Origin: Sipunculus nudus
Lineage: Eukaryota; Annelida; Sipuncula; Golfingiida; Sipunculidae
Direction: 5' to 3'
NCBI GenBank assembly: GCA_026874595.1
Contig: CM049310.1
Coordinates: 86,341,056 to 86,405,055, forward strand
Length of the DNA: 64,000 nucleotides
Numbering within the stretch: position 1 is the stretch's first letter; each line of letters begins with the position of its first letter. Below are positions 14,408 through 26,639 of the stretch, piece by piece. Both the position numbers and the translations under genes were made by a program. The notes beneath the pieces were generated by a model. It made no database searches and was not told the origin of the DNA. It saw only the letters and a program-made list of their open reading frames with translations.

Positions 14408-15602
14408 ATGCCGAGAAGTTTGGACTACAAACGTGTAAGGACATGGGTATTTTTTCTGGTGGTGATTATCGGCAGAGATGAACTGTCGATTCATGTGAAA
14501 CCTCTGCTGAATGGCGAAGCCACTGATACCCAAGGTAACAAGGTTAACCTGTTTGACTATCAGTCACTACATCAGGCCTGCTAAATCAGTTTGCTAAAAT
14601 CGCTCTTTTTTTCACTGTAATAACTGCACTCTCCTCCTCCCGTTTTTAGGAAAAATTTTAAGCACCAGTAATAATATGCTTTTGATAACAATTCAATTTT
14701 CTTGAATTTTCTCCATTTACATGAAATATACCTATATTATAATACTATGATAAAAAGTACCTGAAAAAAACTGCAAATATATGCACTGACTGAATGGCTG
14801 AAGCCTAATGACTCTAAAACTAAGAGGTCCTCTTTTCTTTCCCACCAAAGAAAGAAGAAAATGCATATCATTGGTTACGCCTATAATAATACCATTAGTG
14901 AACTTGTATAAAAAAAATTGAAAGAAATTGTATGTATATTGGGGATTGTTTTCACTTCGAATTGAATGTTTAATTTGAATATCAATGCAACAATCCAACC
15001 CCTTTTAAACTTCTAATAGGTTATATATATATTACAAATCTTCATATCAGTGGTGATATTTTAGTTCTACTTTCATAGAAGTGATAAGATTCAAGTTTCC
15101 GAGGTCACTTAGGCCTAGACCGGAGATTCCAGTATCTTGTTCTCTGATAAAAGGGATCATTTGTACTAATAAACAAAACACATGCCTGTTACATATTTTC
15201 TAAAAATATATGCAACGTCTTAATGTCTTCCATCTTCTAACATTTCAGTGACTGATTACCGCGGAAGGGACACGTCACTTTATGACAACACAGAGGAATT
15301 ATATCTCCAGTGGTTGATCACACCAAAAGATGCCACTTTAGACTTTACCAGATGTTTCCATGGACACGACACTAAACCGGATAATTACTTTTACACCTAT
15401 GACTTTACAGGGGATCGGATGCATCAACAAAAAGAACTGGGTAATCGCACCAGCCACACGTTATTGTATGAAGGAGAGAAAGCTGTCTTCCAGTTGAACA
15501 TTACTCAGCCCCGAGGTTCAGATGCTGGGGTTTACACATGCCTATTGCACGCGGCAGGAAAGCCACAGGAAAGAACTGCGTGTTTCAATGTCAAAAGTAA
15601 GT

Positions 15603-15687
<85 letters not shown>

Positions 15688-18329
15688 AGAGAGAGATTTA
15701 AGAATAACAATGTCATTTCTCTGTATAAAGAAATGGAACATTAACACACAGAAAAGTGCAGTTCCCTGACTTCATCGACTTTTATATGAATCTTTTTATG
15801 TATTATCGATCTCTATGTTCACTCTCTATATTCACCTTACGGTCTGTGTAATGTATGGCCTATTTTATTCGTCAGCATTTCAACACCTCTGTCTATATCT
15901 CGTTACCTTTGTCTACATCACATTACATATTTATTTATTAAGACCACTTTCTCATTTTCACCTTATAACCTAAATACCTGAATAATGCATCTAAACTCCA
16001 TTGTACTTCGGTCTAACTTCAACTTCACTGGCCATATATATATTTCTATATACATATCCCGAAATCTTCTGCATCCCTGACAGACACCTTCTTTGTAGGA
16101 GTGAAAGGAGTACACATTACCACCAAGGTGGCTTTTCTGACTTCACCAAGTGGGCACCAATCCTATGATCCGAACTATGGAGTTACCCACAAGGGTAAGA
16201 CTTTTCATCTTTACTTTTAGAAGTCCTATTACTCCTTAAAGTGTTTGTCAAGCTGTTAACATAGAATGTTAGAGCGTTCTCTTTTATGTCTTAATAAATG
16301 ATGTGCTTCATCTTCCATATTTTATAACTGGTCATCTGCCTAACTATGCTCTGGTTAGTCGGGCGAGTTGCGCAATTCAAATCCAATAGAAATACAATAT
16401 AATGTGCAGTTGGACATGGATGAATTGGAAACAACATTATGGAGATCCATTTACTAAGATAACCTTAGGATCTACTTGAAAAAGAACGTATGTTGGTTTT
16501 ATACATGTATGTTTCTTTACGTTTCTTTAAGGTCCAGGTGAAGATAATTCTTCCCAGGGGCTTAAACTGGCCTTAAGTGTCGTCTCCGTGATCTTCTTCT
16601 TGGTGTTGGCTGTTGCCATCCCAGCATTGATTCAGTTCTGCAGGAAACATGGCACGGGAAATAGTCTCGAGTCTTCCGCTGAAAGGTATGTTAGATACTC
16701 GCAAGTACAGTCTGCTTCTGATAAAGCCAAAAGGCAATATTCTGTCTAAATATAAATATATAAGCTCCATTTTAAAAATATCAGAAACAGAAAGCGAACA
16801 ATTACAAAGGCTCTTTAAAATCTGTAAAATTGTAGACTCTGTACCAAAATACTTGACTGCAATGTTGTAATAAATCAAACATTTATAATGTATGTGTGAA
16901 TAAGTCTGATGCGACTTACCAAGAGAAAAGTATATGGTTACAATTAATTTTCGCCGTTTCTCGATTGTATGAAAGAGGAAATCCAGTTCGGACTCCCAAT
17001 ATTTGAAGGAAATAGAGAGCTTGTGTGTGTCACTCGTAAGATGTATGCTAATTATGATTCAGAGAAAGTCGGTACCCACCCATCCTAATAGCACACATTC
17101 GAAACTGGATGGGGGAAGATATCTACATGATATGGGTGATAATAATAAGTGTACCTTAGTCTAAATCTCAGAACATAAATATTGTCAAGTAATCCACGTG
17201 AAGTATTCTTTTATTTAAGGAGTTTTACAAAAATTGCGTAGTTTTCACTTACACCACTTCTTCAAAACAAGGCCCAACTCATTTGAAAATGAGTTTCGCC
17301 CATAATGACTCTTACTTTCTTACCCTCTCAATCCTTAAACCCGACAATACATGTGCACGTACATACATAGTTTTGTTTCACATCCTATTCGATGGTTTCG
17401 TTGTTTTGGTGAACAGTTTGGTTTAAAATTTAAAGGGATGTATTCACATACTATGCAGGAGTTATATATATATATAGGAAGAATATTTTTCTCCTTTACC
17501 TGTTATGATATATGTTAATATTTTGTTCTAAATCTATATGCCTACTCCAGTACATAAGTAGAAATACTCTTTGATGATTTCTCTGGGAAACCATTGTATT
17601 CAGTTAAATGAACTAATAAGAAGAGATAATACGTAACTAATAAAGAGAAATAATGCATATAAAATTATTATGTTTACAGTTTAAACAAAGAAAAAGCAGG
17701 AGAGGGTTCAGGAACCCAGGTGACTGATTGTGTAAAAATTCCTCTATGTCACAGGTAAGGTTGAAACAACTAATTCTTTGTTTATTAACCAAGCAAATAA
17801 TAATAAAGTAAATTAAAGTTCAAATTAATGATAATGTAAATGCACGTTTATATATTTGTCGAAAAATATCAAAGTGTGAAACTACTTATTGAATCAGAAG
17901 GGGGTTTCAATATCTGATACATAAAATAATACAAACAAAAAACACAGTAAAGTTAAATATTTACTGATCACCGAAACATTGTGATTATTTGCCAATCCAT
18001 AAAGTCCTATACTTATTAATTGATAAAGAAAAATGCATTTTAGGTATTGATGACATATTTAAAATTCATGTCCTGAACATTTGATAATAATTTGATATAT
18101 AATTATTATTAACTTTTTTTATGTTTCTATAGTTTCTTATTTAAAAAGGCTAACAAGAGGATGTGTAATTAGATGAAGAAGAACAGAAGTGACCATAATA
18201 TATTTTAAAATATGCAACACGTGTTCATGTTCATATATTTTACTTCTAAATCCTCAATTCAAAGGTAACATTTTTAGGAGTGAAGATTCGGACATCCCCA
18301 GTGAGGACATGAGCGATACCATCACTTGA
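14408..18329 (+). CDS. Single-pass membrane protein with one Ig-like domain, six exons
   Basis: I join six exons: 14,408-14,534, 15,249-15,596, 16,084-16,194, 16,532-16,685, 17,680-17,754 and 18,278-18,329. All have GT-AG borders and agreeing phases (1,1,1,2,2), giving 288 residues ending in TGA. Residues 1-22 form a signal peptide (hydrophobic WVFFLVVIIG). Exon 2 encodes an Ig-like domain with the F-strand signature DAGVYTC, an upstream partner Cys in FTRC, and NRT and NIT glycosylation sites. The usual Trp 12-14 residues after the first Cys is not evident, so the fold is divergent. Residues 208-231 span the membrane. The 57-residue tail is Ser/Glu-rich and carries no ITIM. An acceptor at 14,403 implies an upstream non-coding exon. 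The product is probably a cell-surface recognition or adhesion protein, but its ligand is unknown. Confidence 0.8.
15605..15685. repeat. (CT)n(TA)n microsatellite beside a splice donor
   Basis: A CT tract passes into a TA tract eight bases after the exon 2 donor of the Ig-domain gene (donor at 15,597). Such a tract can vary in length between individuals and could affect splicing of this exon. That effect is inference. Confidence 0.85.
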
Positions 18330-18599
18330 AATGCCTAATGATTGTACAAATATGAAGATCTCCTGATTAGAGGACTTTTTTATCTCTACACCAATAGCTC
18401 CTGGTTGTTTTGTTTGTTTTCTCTTTTTGCTCTCCTTCAAGGACCACATCTCACATCTTTTCAATTTCAATTTTCATTTTTGTTTATATTTTGTATATAT
18501 TTTGTTCAGCACTGTTTGTATTTAAAAGCACTTCTGCAATATTCTCGTGATTGAATCTAGGGTACACCACTTATTGCTTGATACGTAACCGGCTTCTGT

Positions 18600-18740
18600 T
18601 GACTAGTGCTAGGGCACGGGCCCTGAAGCCGAAAGATCATGAGTTTTATTCTCAGCCGAATAGAATAGAGAGATTTTCCACGGTCGCATCCTCCCAAGGC
18701 GACTGCTGTATTGGAAGGTTTTGCCTCTGCCCTCCCCCAC
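18600..18740 (+). repeat. tRNA-derived SINE relic in the 3' UTR of the Ig gene
   Basis: The stretch has a decayed A-box region (ctagggcacgggccctgaag) and a B-box-like stretch (gatcatgagttttattctca) in the tRNA order, followed by a GC-rich body. This pattern is common in tRNA-type SINEs of marine invertebrates. It lies between the stop codon at 18,329 and the polyadenylation signal at 18,943. Confidence 0.45.
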
Positions 18741-18942
18741 ACTAGCAGGTGTACACACACACACACATATATATATATAGATATATTCGCCAGCATTTTT
18801 TTAATGGAGGTGAATACTTTAAAACAATTATAAAAATGCTGTTAGTAGTTCTAATTATATTATTTGTAAATTATATTTTGTACATAGTACTTATTACGTA
18901 CCTCACTGCCAAATTTAGCAGGAAGCTATTTATGACTGTCTC

Positions 18943-18948
18943 AATAAA
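18943..18948 (+). terminator. Polyadenylation signal AATAAA, probable end of the Ig gene
   Basis: This is the first good AATAAA after the Ig gene's stop codon. It gives a 3' UTR of about 0.6 kb that includes the SINE relic. Other AT-rich matches lie further on, so the end is not certain. Confidence 0.5.
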
Positions 18949-18959
18949 ATAGCTGTAAG

Positions 18960-19266
18960 GTATCATGTTTTCGTTTAATTGTTAAACTTTGTATGCATAT
19001 TTGCTGTCGTTTTTATTGGAATGCCTCCATCTTATGTAATACCATTTCGCCTCGTTATACAAAGGGCAAAATAGTATTATCAAACCAGGCCAGACAACAT
19101 TTGTTATTCTCTTTTGGCTTGCGATACTCATGTCCAAAAAACTTCAAAGTGACGTTTTATGGGATCCAAATAGCTATATAATGGTCGTTTGTACTATTTT
19201 TTTTTTGTATTATGTTTTTTTTTTTGTAAAAAAAATTCTTGTGTATCAAGATTTTATATAAGAGAC

Positions 19267-19323
<57 letters not shown>

Positions 19324-19664
19324 ATATATATATCTAACTATCAATATACAATGTTACATTCAGTATGACTTTGACAGAGTATACAATGGATTTATTATGC
19401 TCTAAACAATTTCAGATTTGCAATATTCCTGAATTCTTCAAAATCCAATGATTTAAATTAACTTGACATACAGAAAACATTGCTATGTATCAGTTGCTAA
19501 TGTGTTGAATAATCTGAGAAATTATGACTATATGAGTATTCTATTTTATATAAGAGATGACGTTAAATGTTTTTGATTTAAACATCCTGCATGTCAAATT
19601 GTAAAGTTCGCCTACACAGTGTGTGGCTCGATTTGTATGTTGAATTATCGTTTTCATGGTCCAT

Positions 19665-19698
<34 letters not shown>

Positions 19699-20160
19699 AT
19701 ATATAAATATATATAATGCGTTACATATATGTCAAGTTATCATTGGGGAGTGTCAGTATATTTTTCATGTATAGATGCTTCAATTATGACCATTTGGCCT
19801 TTTAAAACCAAATTGCTGCTGGAGTTATGTCAACCAATGTTTATTTCTCAATGAAGATATAAATAGGTATAAATAATGTCTATATTAACTAGTAAATCAC
19901 TCTTATTATACATAGGCAGTTGGAAAAGCAAATTGATAATAGGTCCCTTACATGTATCCTTGTTTTAAATTAGCAGCTTATAGGTCGACACTTCATATGA
20001 TTTCACTTTTTCCTATTATGTTGTTGTCAAAAGCGTAATTAACAAAGCAATTGTCACTGTTAAATCCACATCGACCGATTCAGAAAAAGGTGACCACATC
20101 ATCTTCTAAAAATTATATATATATATATATAATTATCAATTATATATATAAATATCAATA
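18960..20160. other. AT-rich spacer with TA tracts
   Basis: No gene is visible. TA microsatellites stand at 19,269-19,321 and 19,665-19,705. The rest is unique-looking AT-rich sequence. Confidence 0.5.
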
Positions 20161-20161
20161 T

Positions 20162-20252
20162 AGATGTAAAGGGTATACACAGAAAAGTGGTTCACTGCCA
20201 GTGTATACCCTTTCCATCTATAAAACAATGAACCAGCATGGCTATTAATACA

Positions 20253-20262
<10 letters not shown>
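20162..20262. repeat. Hairpin-forming short repeat
   Basis: The arms aaagggtatacac and gtgtataccctt are inverted about 20 bases apart, making a strong stem-loop. They are followed by the aaaacaatgaaccagcatgg stretch also seen at 7,660. Related fragments lie at 7,609-7,690 and 21,141-21,190, always next to TA repeats. It may be a small MITE or a piece of a larger element. Confidence 0.6.
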
Positions 20263-20318
<56 letters not shown>

Positions 20319-20321
<3 letters not shown>

Positions 20322-21080
20322 TCCAACCTGTCTGAACGACCACCTGTGAAATGCAGGCGCCTGGCTATTACGACCACTAAATATCATTCCCTTTTAAAAT
20401 TCCGTTATTTTATCTATAGATAAAACCTGTGAAATACGACCACCTGGCTATTACGTATTACGGGCAGTTTTTCCTGACCAAAGTGACATATTACTAATTA
20501 AGTCGGTCGGTTGATTTACCATGCGTGAAGTTGCGGTCACTTGCACCGCTCGCTGTTTATTTTTCTGGTGTGCGTGTGTAAGGAGCACCCCAGGACCTAT
20601 TAATCCACATGAATGGAGGTACCCCAAAGTTAATCTTTGATCTGTGCCTCTGTGATCTGTCTTTGATCTATTCAGTGCATTACATCAAATTACACAGATA
20701 AGTACATGTTCATTTTTGTGCAAGTACAAAATACATGTAACACCAAGATCGCTCCATTCTGCAAATATGTTTAAATTTATAGTCATAACGTTTCTTAGTG
20801 GTTTAATATGTATATTTCCGCCATACATGTCAACTAGATTTGCGCAGTTCCTAAATGGTCGGAACTTGTCAAATACGACCACATGTCTATTACTACCACT
20901 TTGCCCATAAGTTTTTTTTATAGTCATATAGTTTCGAAGTGGTTCAATATGTATATTTCCGCCATACATGTCAGCTAGATTTGTGCAGTTCCTAAATGGT
21001 CGGAACCTGTCAAATACGACCACCTACCTATAACGACCACTTTGCCCAGTCCCTTGAGTGGTCGCATCAGACAGGTTCGA

Positions 21081-21083
<3 letters not shown>
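20319..21083. mobile_element. Non-autonomous pogo/Tigger-like DNA transposon
   Basis: The ends are inverted: cagtccaacctgtctg at the left and cagacaggttcgactg at the right, so both ends read CAGTxxAACCTGTCTGA inward. The element is flanked by TA on both sides, the Tc1/mariner-pogo target duplication, although it sits in TA repeats, which weakens that test. The interior holds two direct copies of a ~140-bp segment (about 20,774-20,907 and 20,917-21,048), each ending in a copy of the TIR-like stretch with ctgtcaaatacgaccac. There is no transposase frame, so any movement would need an enzyme supplied in trans. Confidence 0.75.
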
Positions 21084-21141
<58 letters not shown>

Positions 21142-21203
21142 ACTGGCAGTGAACCACTTTTCTGTGTATACTATTTCCATCTATCTATCTACCTATCTAT
21201 CTA

Positions 21204-21241
<38 letters not shown>
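21084..21241. repeat. (TA)n and (CTAT)n tracts
   Basis: TA runs at 21,084-21,139 and 21,206-21,241 bracket a partial copy of the 7.6/20.2-kb hairpin repeat and a short CTAT run. Confidence 0.8.
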
Positions 21242-21244
<3 letters not shown>

Positions 21245-21249
21245 TCAAT

Positions 21250-22240
21250 GGTGCAATATCAGACACGTGTGTATCGGAAAATCCTTTTATATCATTATTC
21301 ATATATATCATGAGTCATTCCTTATACATGTGTGGCGGGTTAAAGGTGCGGAAGGACTTAAAGATTAGGTGTAAACAGAAAAGACGGACGAAGGAGGAAG
21401 GTTTACACTAGCGGTTGCGGGTTCTGGTGGTAAAATACCTTAACATGTTATTGAAGCAAAAACATGAAGCGGAGTCACCTCTGGTGAACCCTCTCGGTTT
21501 CACTGTGATAACCAAAGACACAAAAAACATTCCCCCCGTATTCCCTGGTGTAAGCCAACCTATATATTGATCTCCTCTGACACCAGGACCATATAAACAT
21601 GACTAAGGTAAAATGACTGATGTTAAAATATCTAAGATTCGAATGAAATATGTAAAATAAATTTATTTCAAAATATGTTACAATAGGTTTAAAGTTTAAA
21701 TTGCGAAATCCAACATTCCCAATAACACATTGCACAGAAAATAAGTAAAGGATAATTGTAATCATTTTTATGGCTACATAATTTTTTATTGGAAATAAAC
21801 ATATAAGCCACAAGTGTGTTTATTTGATAAATTGCCTCTTCTTACTGCCAGGGGTATTAATCTTTTTGCATATCGATACATGTTAATAGTGCAAATGCTG
21901 TTGGTAAGAGTGATTGGTTGTTTAACAATAGAGTCCCCTTTGATGTACATGTACCTATGAGTTTTATGTAAAACGCTGAGGTAAAAATTACTACTAAAAA
22001 TGGCCTTGAGTTTCGGATCTTTATGATCTAAATATCCATATTTTAATCCAAATTTAGTTACTGTCATTAACTACTTTCAATGACTGGCAGGACTTTACTA
22101 TTGAAAACAAAAGCATAAAATCTGTGTTGTTCCATTTATTATTATATTAACGTTTCTAGTCCACATTCTAGTCAATTAATATCCCCCTTCCTATATCCTG
22201 GATCCACCCCTGACGCGTCTACCGTCAGTGTTTAATCAAA
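21250..22240. other. AT-rich spacer, nothing recognised
   Basis: The frames are short and composed of low-complexity residues. No splice-bounded coding stretch, RNA gene or known repeat was recognised. Confidence 0.4.
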
Positions 22241-22520
22241 ATGTGATAATGCTGGCCCTAGCAATCTGTGTACTTGGGGAACATTCTACGTCACAGTGAA
22301 CCCGGAGTGGTTACAATAGAATTGTCAGGATGTCATAATTGGTCGATGTAGTGGGAACACATGAGTAGTGGAAAAGGAATACGAACAATTGTTTAATAAG
22401 AAAACTTTGTATGTAGATGGCTTTCAGTCCCACAGACACCTGCTGGTAGATATGACATGGTGTCGAGTGGTCAACCAAAATACCAAGGGGCTTTTCTCCT
22501 GTAATCTTCATAGGACATGA
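22240..22520. repeat. Dispersed repeat, copy 1
   Basis: This segment resembles 25,330-25,575: both contain a tagtggaaaaggaa-type stretch, a run on the theme ttaataagaa, and gtgtcgagtggt in the same order. The copies are substantially diverged and carry no shared open frame. Confidence 0.5.
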
Positions 22521-22762
22521 GTTGGGAAGTGAACGCATGTGTTTTGCTTCATTTATGCCGAATCATAGCTTGTGCTGTCGACCGTGTGATCCGTTATGCT
22601 TTACCCATCACAATCTGTTTTTATAAAGTTAAAAATCCACCAACATCTATTCTGAAAAGCAGTTCCACATTTTACAACCGTACAACCGCCAAATGTTGGT
22701 ATTACGAATTCAACCTTATATTAGATAATATTCTTTCCTCAATAAAATAATAAAATAAGACA

Positions 22763-23850
22763 GGTGATTTCAATATAAATCTACTAAATGCACATAACCC
22801 TACACCTACTTTAGATTTCTAACAATATATGTATTCATATGGGTACCGACCTCTCATTAGCAAACCTGCAAGAGTAACGAAGGACACAGCAACTATTATT
22901 GAGAATATATGTGATATCTGTTAAGCGGAATTCATTTGACTGACATACATGTTTATCTACCAAATTTCTGTATACATTATAATATATTATGTAAAAAAAT
23001 GCTAATGTATCAGTCAAAAAAAAATACACAGACACAAATAAAAATAAATTTTACATAACAACTTGAGAATATCAACTCTGTCCTTAATAGTACTGATTAT
23101 CTCACTTCCAATTTCACACCATTATCTGTAAATACTATAAAAATGTTTTCCTCTGAAACGTATAAAAAATAGGATATATATAAAGAAAATTATGGTAAAC
23201 ACCAGGACTTAGTGAATCAGTTAAAGTAAAAAATAAGTTTTTTGTTTAATCATTAAAAATCCTTACATTATTAAATATAAATACATATGAAAAAATATAG
23301 AAACAAATCGCACCACCTGGGGAGAAAGGCAGATTCAACAATTAGTAAGTATGTCATACATGGTGAAATAATTACAATTCAAAAGAATACAACGGACAGT
23401 TGTAATGATTTTTAAGTTTAAGTGGGTGCTAATTTTGCCGAATTTATTCTTAAACTGCAGGGTACCCTGCATGCCTCATATATCAAAGAGGAAAACCCAC
23501 ATTCAATGTACATTAAATCCAGATATGATGGAAGTAACACATGACTTTTTGTATACTTATTTACAAAACATAGTTCAGTATGTTCCTTTTATAAAGACTG
23601 GCACAGTCCTTAAGGAAAATTACTTGTGGTGTCCCTCAAGGTTCAATACTGAGACCTATGCCTTTTTTGTTGTATGTAAATGATATGGTTAATATTTCAA
23701 CTAAATTTTTTAATATTATTTGCAGATGATGCAAATATATTTGTCAATGGAAAAAGCTTAACTGGCCTAGAAAACATAATATAAATATTAATAATGAATT
23801 AACTAAATTTCTCCTATTTTATGATAAACTCAGGAAACTTATAATGTGTG
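22763..23850 (+). pseudogene. Broken non-LTR retrotransposon (LINE) ORF2 relic
   Basis: Fragments of a LINE ORF2 lie in the correct order but in different frames. An endonuclease-type GDFNINLLN lies at 22,763. The downstream stretch PLISKPARVTKDTATIIENI (22,850-22,909) fits the end of that domain. A reverse-transcriptase GVPQGSILRPMPFLLYVND lies at 23,628, and LFADDANIF with the catalytic ADD at 23,716. Stops and frameshifts separate them, so the copy is dead. The sequence style is Jockey/CR1-like, but I cannot fix the clade. The 5' and 3' ends are not visible. Confidence 0.7.
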
Positions 23851-25330
23851 ACATCACGTAAGTAGCACGAGTGGTGTGGAGGAACAGAAAATATATTGTC
23901 TCATTATTTGGCCCAGTGAGTAACGTTAAATACAGCGAGCACGTGATACCGGTAAAGCGGTAAGATCTTCATACGTCGTAAGCACACAAGGCTAACAATT
24001 AAGTCACACAACTGCAAGGCCGAATTCTGACACAAATTCCCAGGGGTACTACCCGTGAGGAAACATTGCATATATATAATATTTTTAAAGAGAGAGAGAG
24101 CGAGAGAGAGAGAGAGAGAGTGAGAAAAGGCTAATGTCCCCTGGCCACATTTCGGAGGGGGTCTTAAAATATGTAGTCCAAACAAAGAATTCAGGCTAAA
24201 TAAGGATATTGAGAAGTCAGCAACGCCTCCTATTCAGAAATGAATTGGATTAACGACAAATGCCGGGTTCATTTATTAGTGATCCTGTAACTACTGTGAC
24301 CCCGTGACCCCAATCGTCCGCCATATTGTAAATATTTCCAAGTAGCGTACCCTGCGTGCGGACAATTTGCATAATTTTCCTAAAATAAGCATGAAACCTC
24401 GGATTTGGTGTCATTCCAAACCAGATACCTTTGAATTTACATTTATGTATGTTATTGTTCACGTGCCTGTATTAAATTCCGTTTAAATACTATATGCTTT
24501 CCGCCAGACTGTAAACATTCCTAGTTGCTTACCGTTCGTTAGGGCAAGGTTGGATTGGACGTGGAAATCTTATATAACCCTAAACCTCAACCTACGTTGT
24601 ACTGAAAACTAAACCAAATGTCTAGGACAATTACATTTCCGAAGATATACTTGCCCTTTAATTGATTCAATCTTTTCTTTTAAATAAGCGATATACTTTA
24701 CTTTCAGGAAATACACTTCAGACACCAGAAGCCAAGGTGTGAGAAGATCGCCATAGACTCTAAAGAAAACATGATCTCTCATTAAATGTATCTTACTCAG
24801 TTGTGTAAATGATCTGTACCTCAAGGTTACCCTCTCATATATAATTTCGTCCCCTCTTTAGTTTTGCTCCATGTGTTCAAATACCTCATATTTTATGCCG
24901 TCTAAATGGTTAGTCAATATTGATAAAACACGTGGATCTCGTAATTATTACCTATAGAAGTGTCGAACATGGCAGAGCCAAAGTCAGGTCAAGGTGAGGT
25001 CACGGCTTACTCCAGCCACCCCACATCGAATCTGTCATTTTCCATGTTCATTATTTGCATACCGGCACCACTATTTCTGTTTAAATTAAGCATCACATTT
25101 TACGTGTGTATTGATATGTTCTTTAGGATAATGATTTACTAAATTATGGTATGACCTCCATGGAAAACTTGCATAACAGGAGCATACGATTTGTATTTCC
25201 TTTCTCAGTATGAATTAAACATAAAATCCATATTAACTTATAAATTGCTCCAATTAAAAATATATATCAGTGCACATGTTCCGTCAGTGATTAGACAAAA
25301 TGTAACAGCCATTGTACACTGAAAACAGGG
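23850..25330. other. Spacer with a GA-rich microsatellite
   Basis: A GA-rich tract lies at 24,090-24,125. The rest is AT-rich and shows no gene or recognisable repeat. Confidence 0.4.
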
Positions 25331-25575
25331 CTTGTGAATTAATGATATTCATCCCCGTGATTCCGGAGAGTGGTTGCAAAAAAATAAACAGAAAACATAC
25401 CCGGAAGATCAAGATAGGTCTTTGAAGTGACAGCGCGCTAGTGGTGGAAAAGGAGAGTGTTTTAATAAGAATACTTGTATGAATATTACCTTCCGCTACA
25501 CGAACTGCTGGGTGATATAACGTAGTGTCGAGTGGTTAAAGAGCATGGGACCTTTCCCCATTACTAAAACATGAT
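25330..25575. repeat. Dispersed repeat, copy 2
   Basis: This is the partner of 22,240-22,520, in the same orientation. See that entry for the shared stretches. Confidence 0.5.
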
Positions 25576-26639
25576 AACATTATTTTCAGTTAAAGTGTTT
25601 GTGTAATTATTATTCTTAGATGGTGCTTATAAATACAATGCAGATGTGAGAACTTCATATATATATGCATTTGCATTTTACAAACGGCTGGTTCAAACAA
25701 AACATGCATCAAGAACTAGAATGTCTTCTCCATAAACCTTGATATTCTTTATGAACTAAGCAATAATTCAGTGGCTATTCCATATAAAATGTAGATGCGT
25801 ATTGTTATATTATATAGTTGGTATAAACATAAATGCACCGAAGTCTCAATTAAAGTTTGAATAAAATTATTAAAAATTACGAATCATAGTAAATTATATA
25901 ACAATATAGAGAAACTGAACAATGAGTAATATCTCCTTTCAAATATACACAGTCACCAAGAAATGCTACATACTACATAATAAATACTAGAGTAAGCATA
26001 TAATTTCACTAAAATGTTAAGTTAGCATGATGTCTGGTAAGTAGGGGAAGGACGTAAAAGTCCTAAAGGCCCCCGATTCGTTCCCCGCGCGGGCAGCGCA
26101 GAAGTGAAATAGTTAAATATATATTAATTATAGAGAAACCTTAAATATATATTAATTAATGATTGAAATGCAACTTGCGGCTCCTTACATATATACATAA
26201 ATACACAAACTCAACAGGTCTTTGTAAAAGCACCACCCTTATCTCAACTCAATTCACCATGAAACCAAAAACATAGCCAACAGCAAAATGTCATTTAATA
26301 ATGACAGGTAAGTTGCTTTATATAAACTATATGCTATCTGTTAGAAGAAATAGTCTGAGAAAAATATTTCAATCTACTATTACAAATCTATTATATAAGA
26401 CAGCAGATGAGTCATTTACAAAAACACTTTTTAATCGAACCAACATCGTCACTCAGGACAACAAAACGGCCAGTCGCTGGCACATGGTTCAAATAAACAT
26501 TACGGATGATATGAAATGAGAGATTCACATCAAGGTTTAGGCAAAGACACTGCCTAGCTGACTCCCACATCAACTTGCACTCTTGTAATTTCCAATTAAC
26601 TTTTTTGCCATTGACACAACACAAGAATAGTTGCATTCT

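Noticed and set aside
15598-15685. Read-through of the Ig-domain frame into the CT/TA repeat
   Set aside because: A clear splice donor GTAAGT stands at 15,597, and the following exon agrees in phase, so the repeat is intronic.
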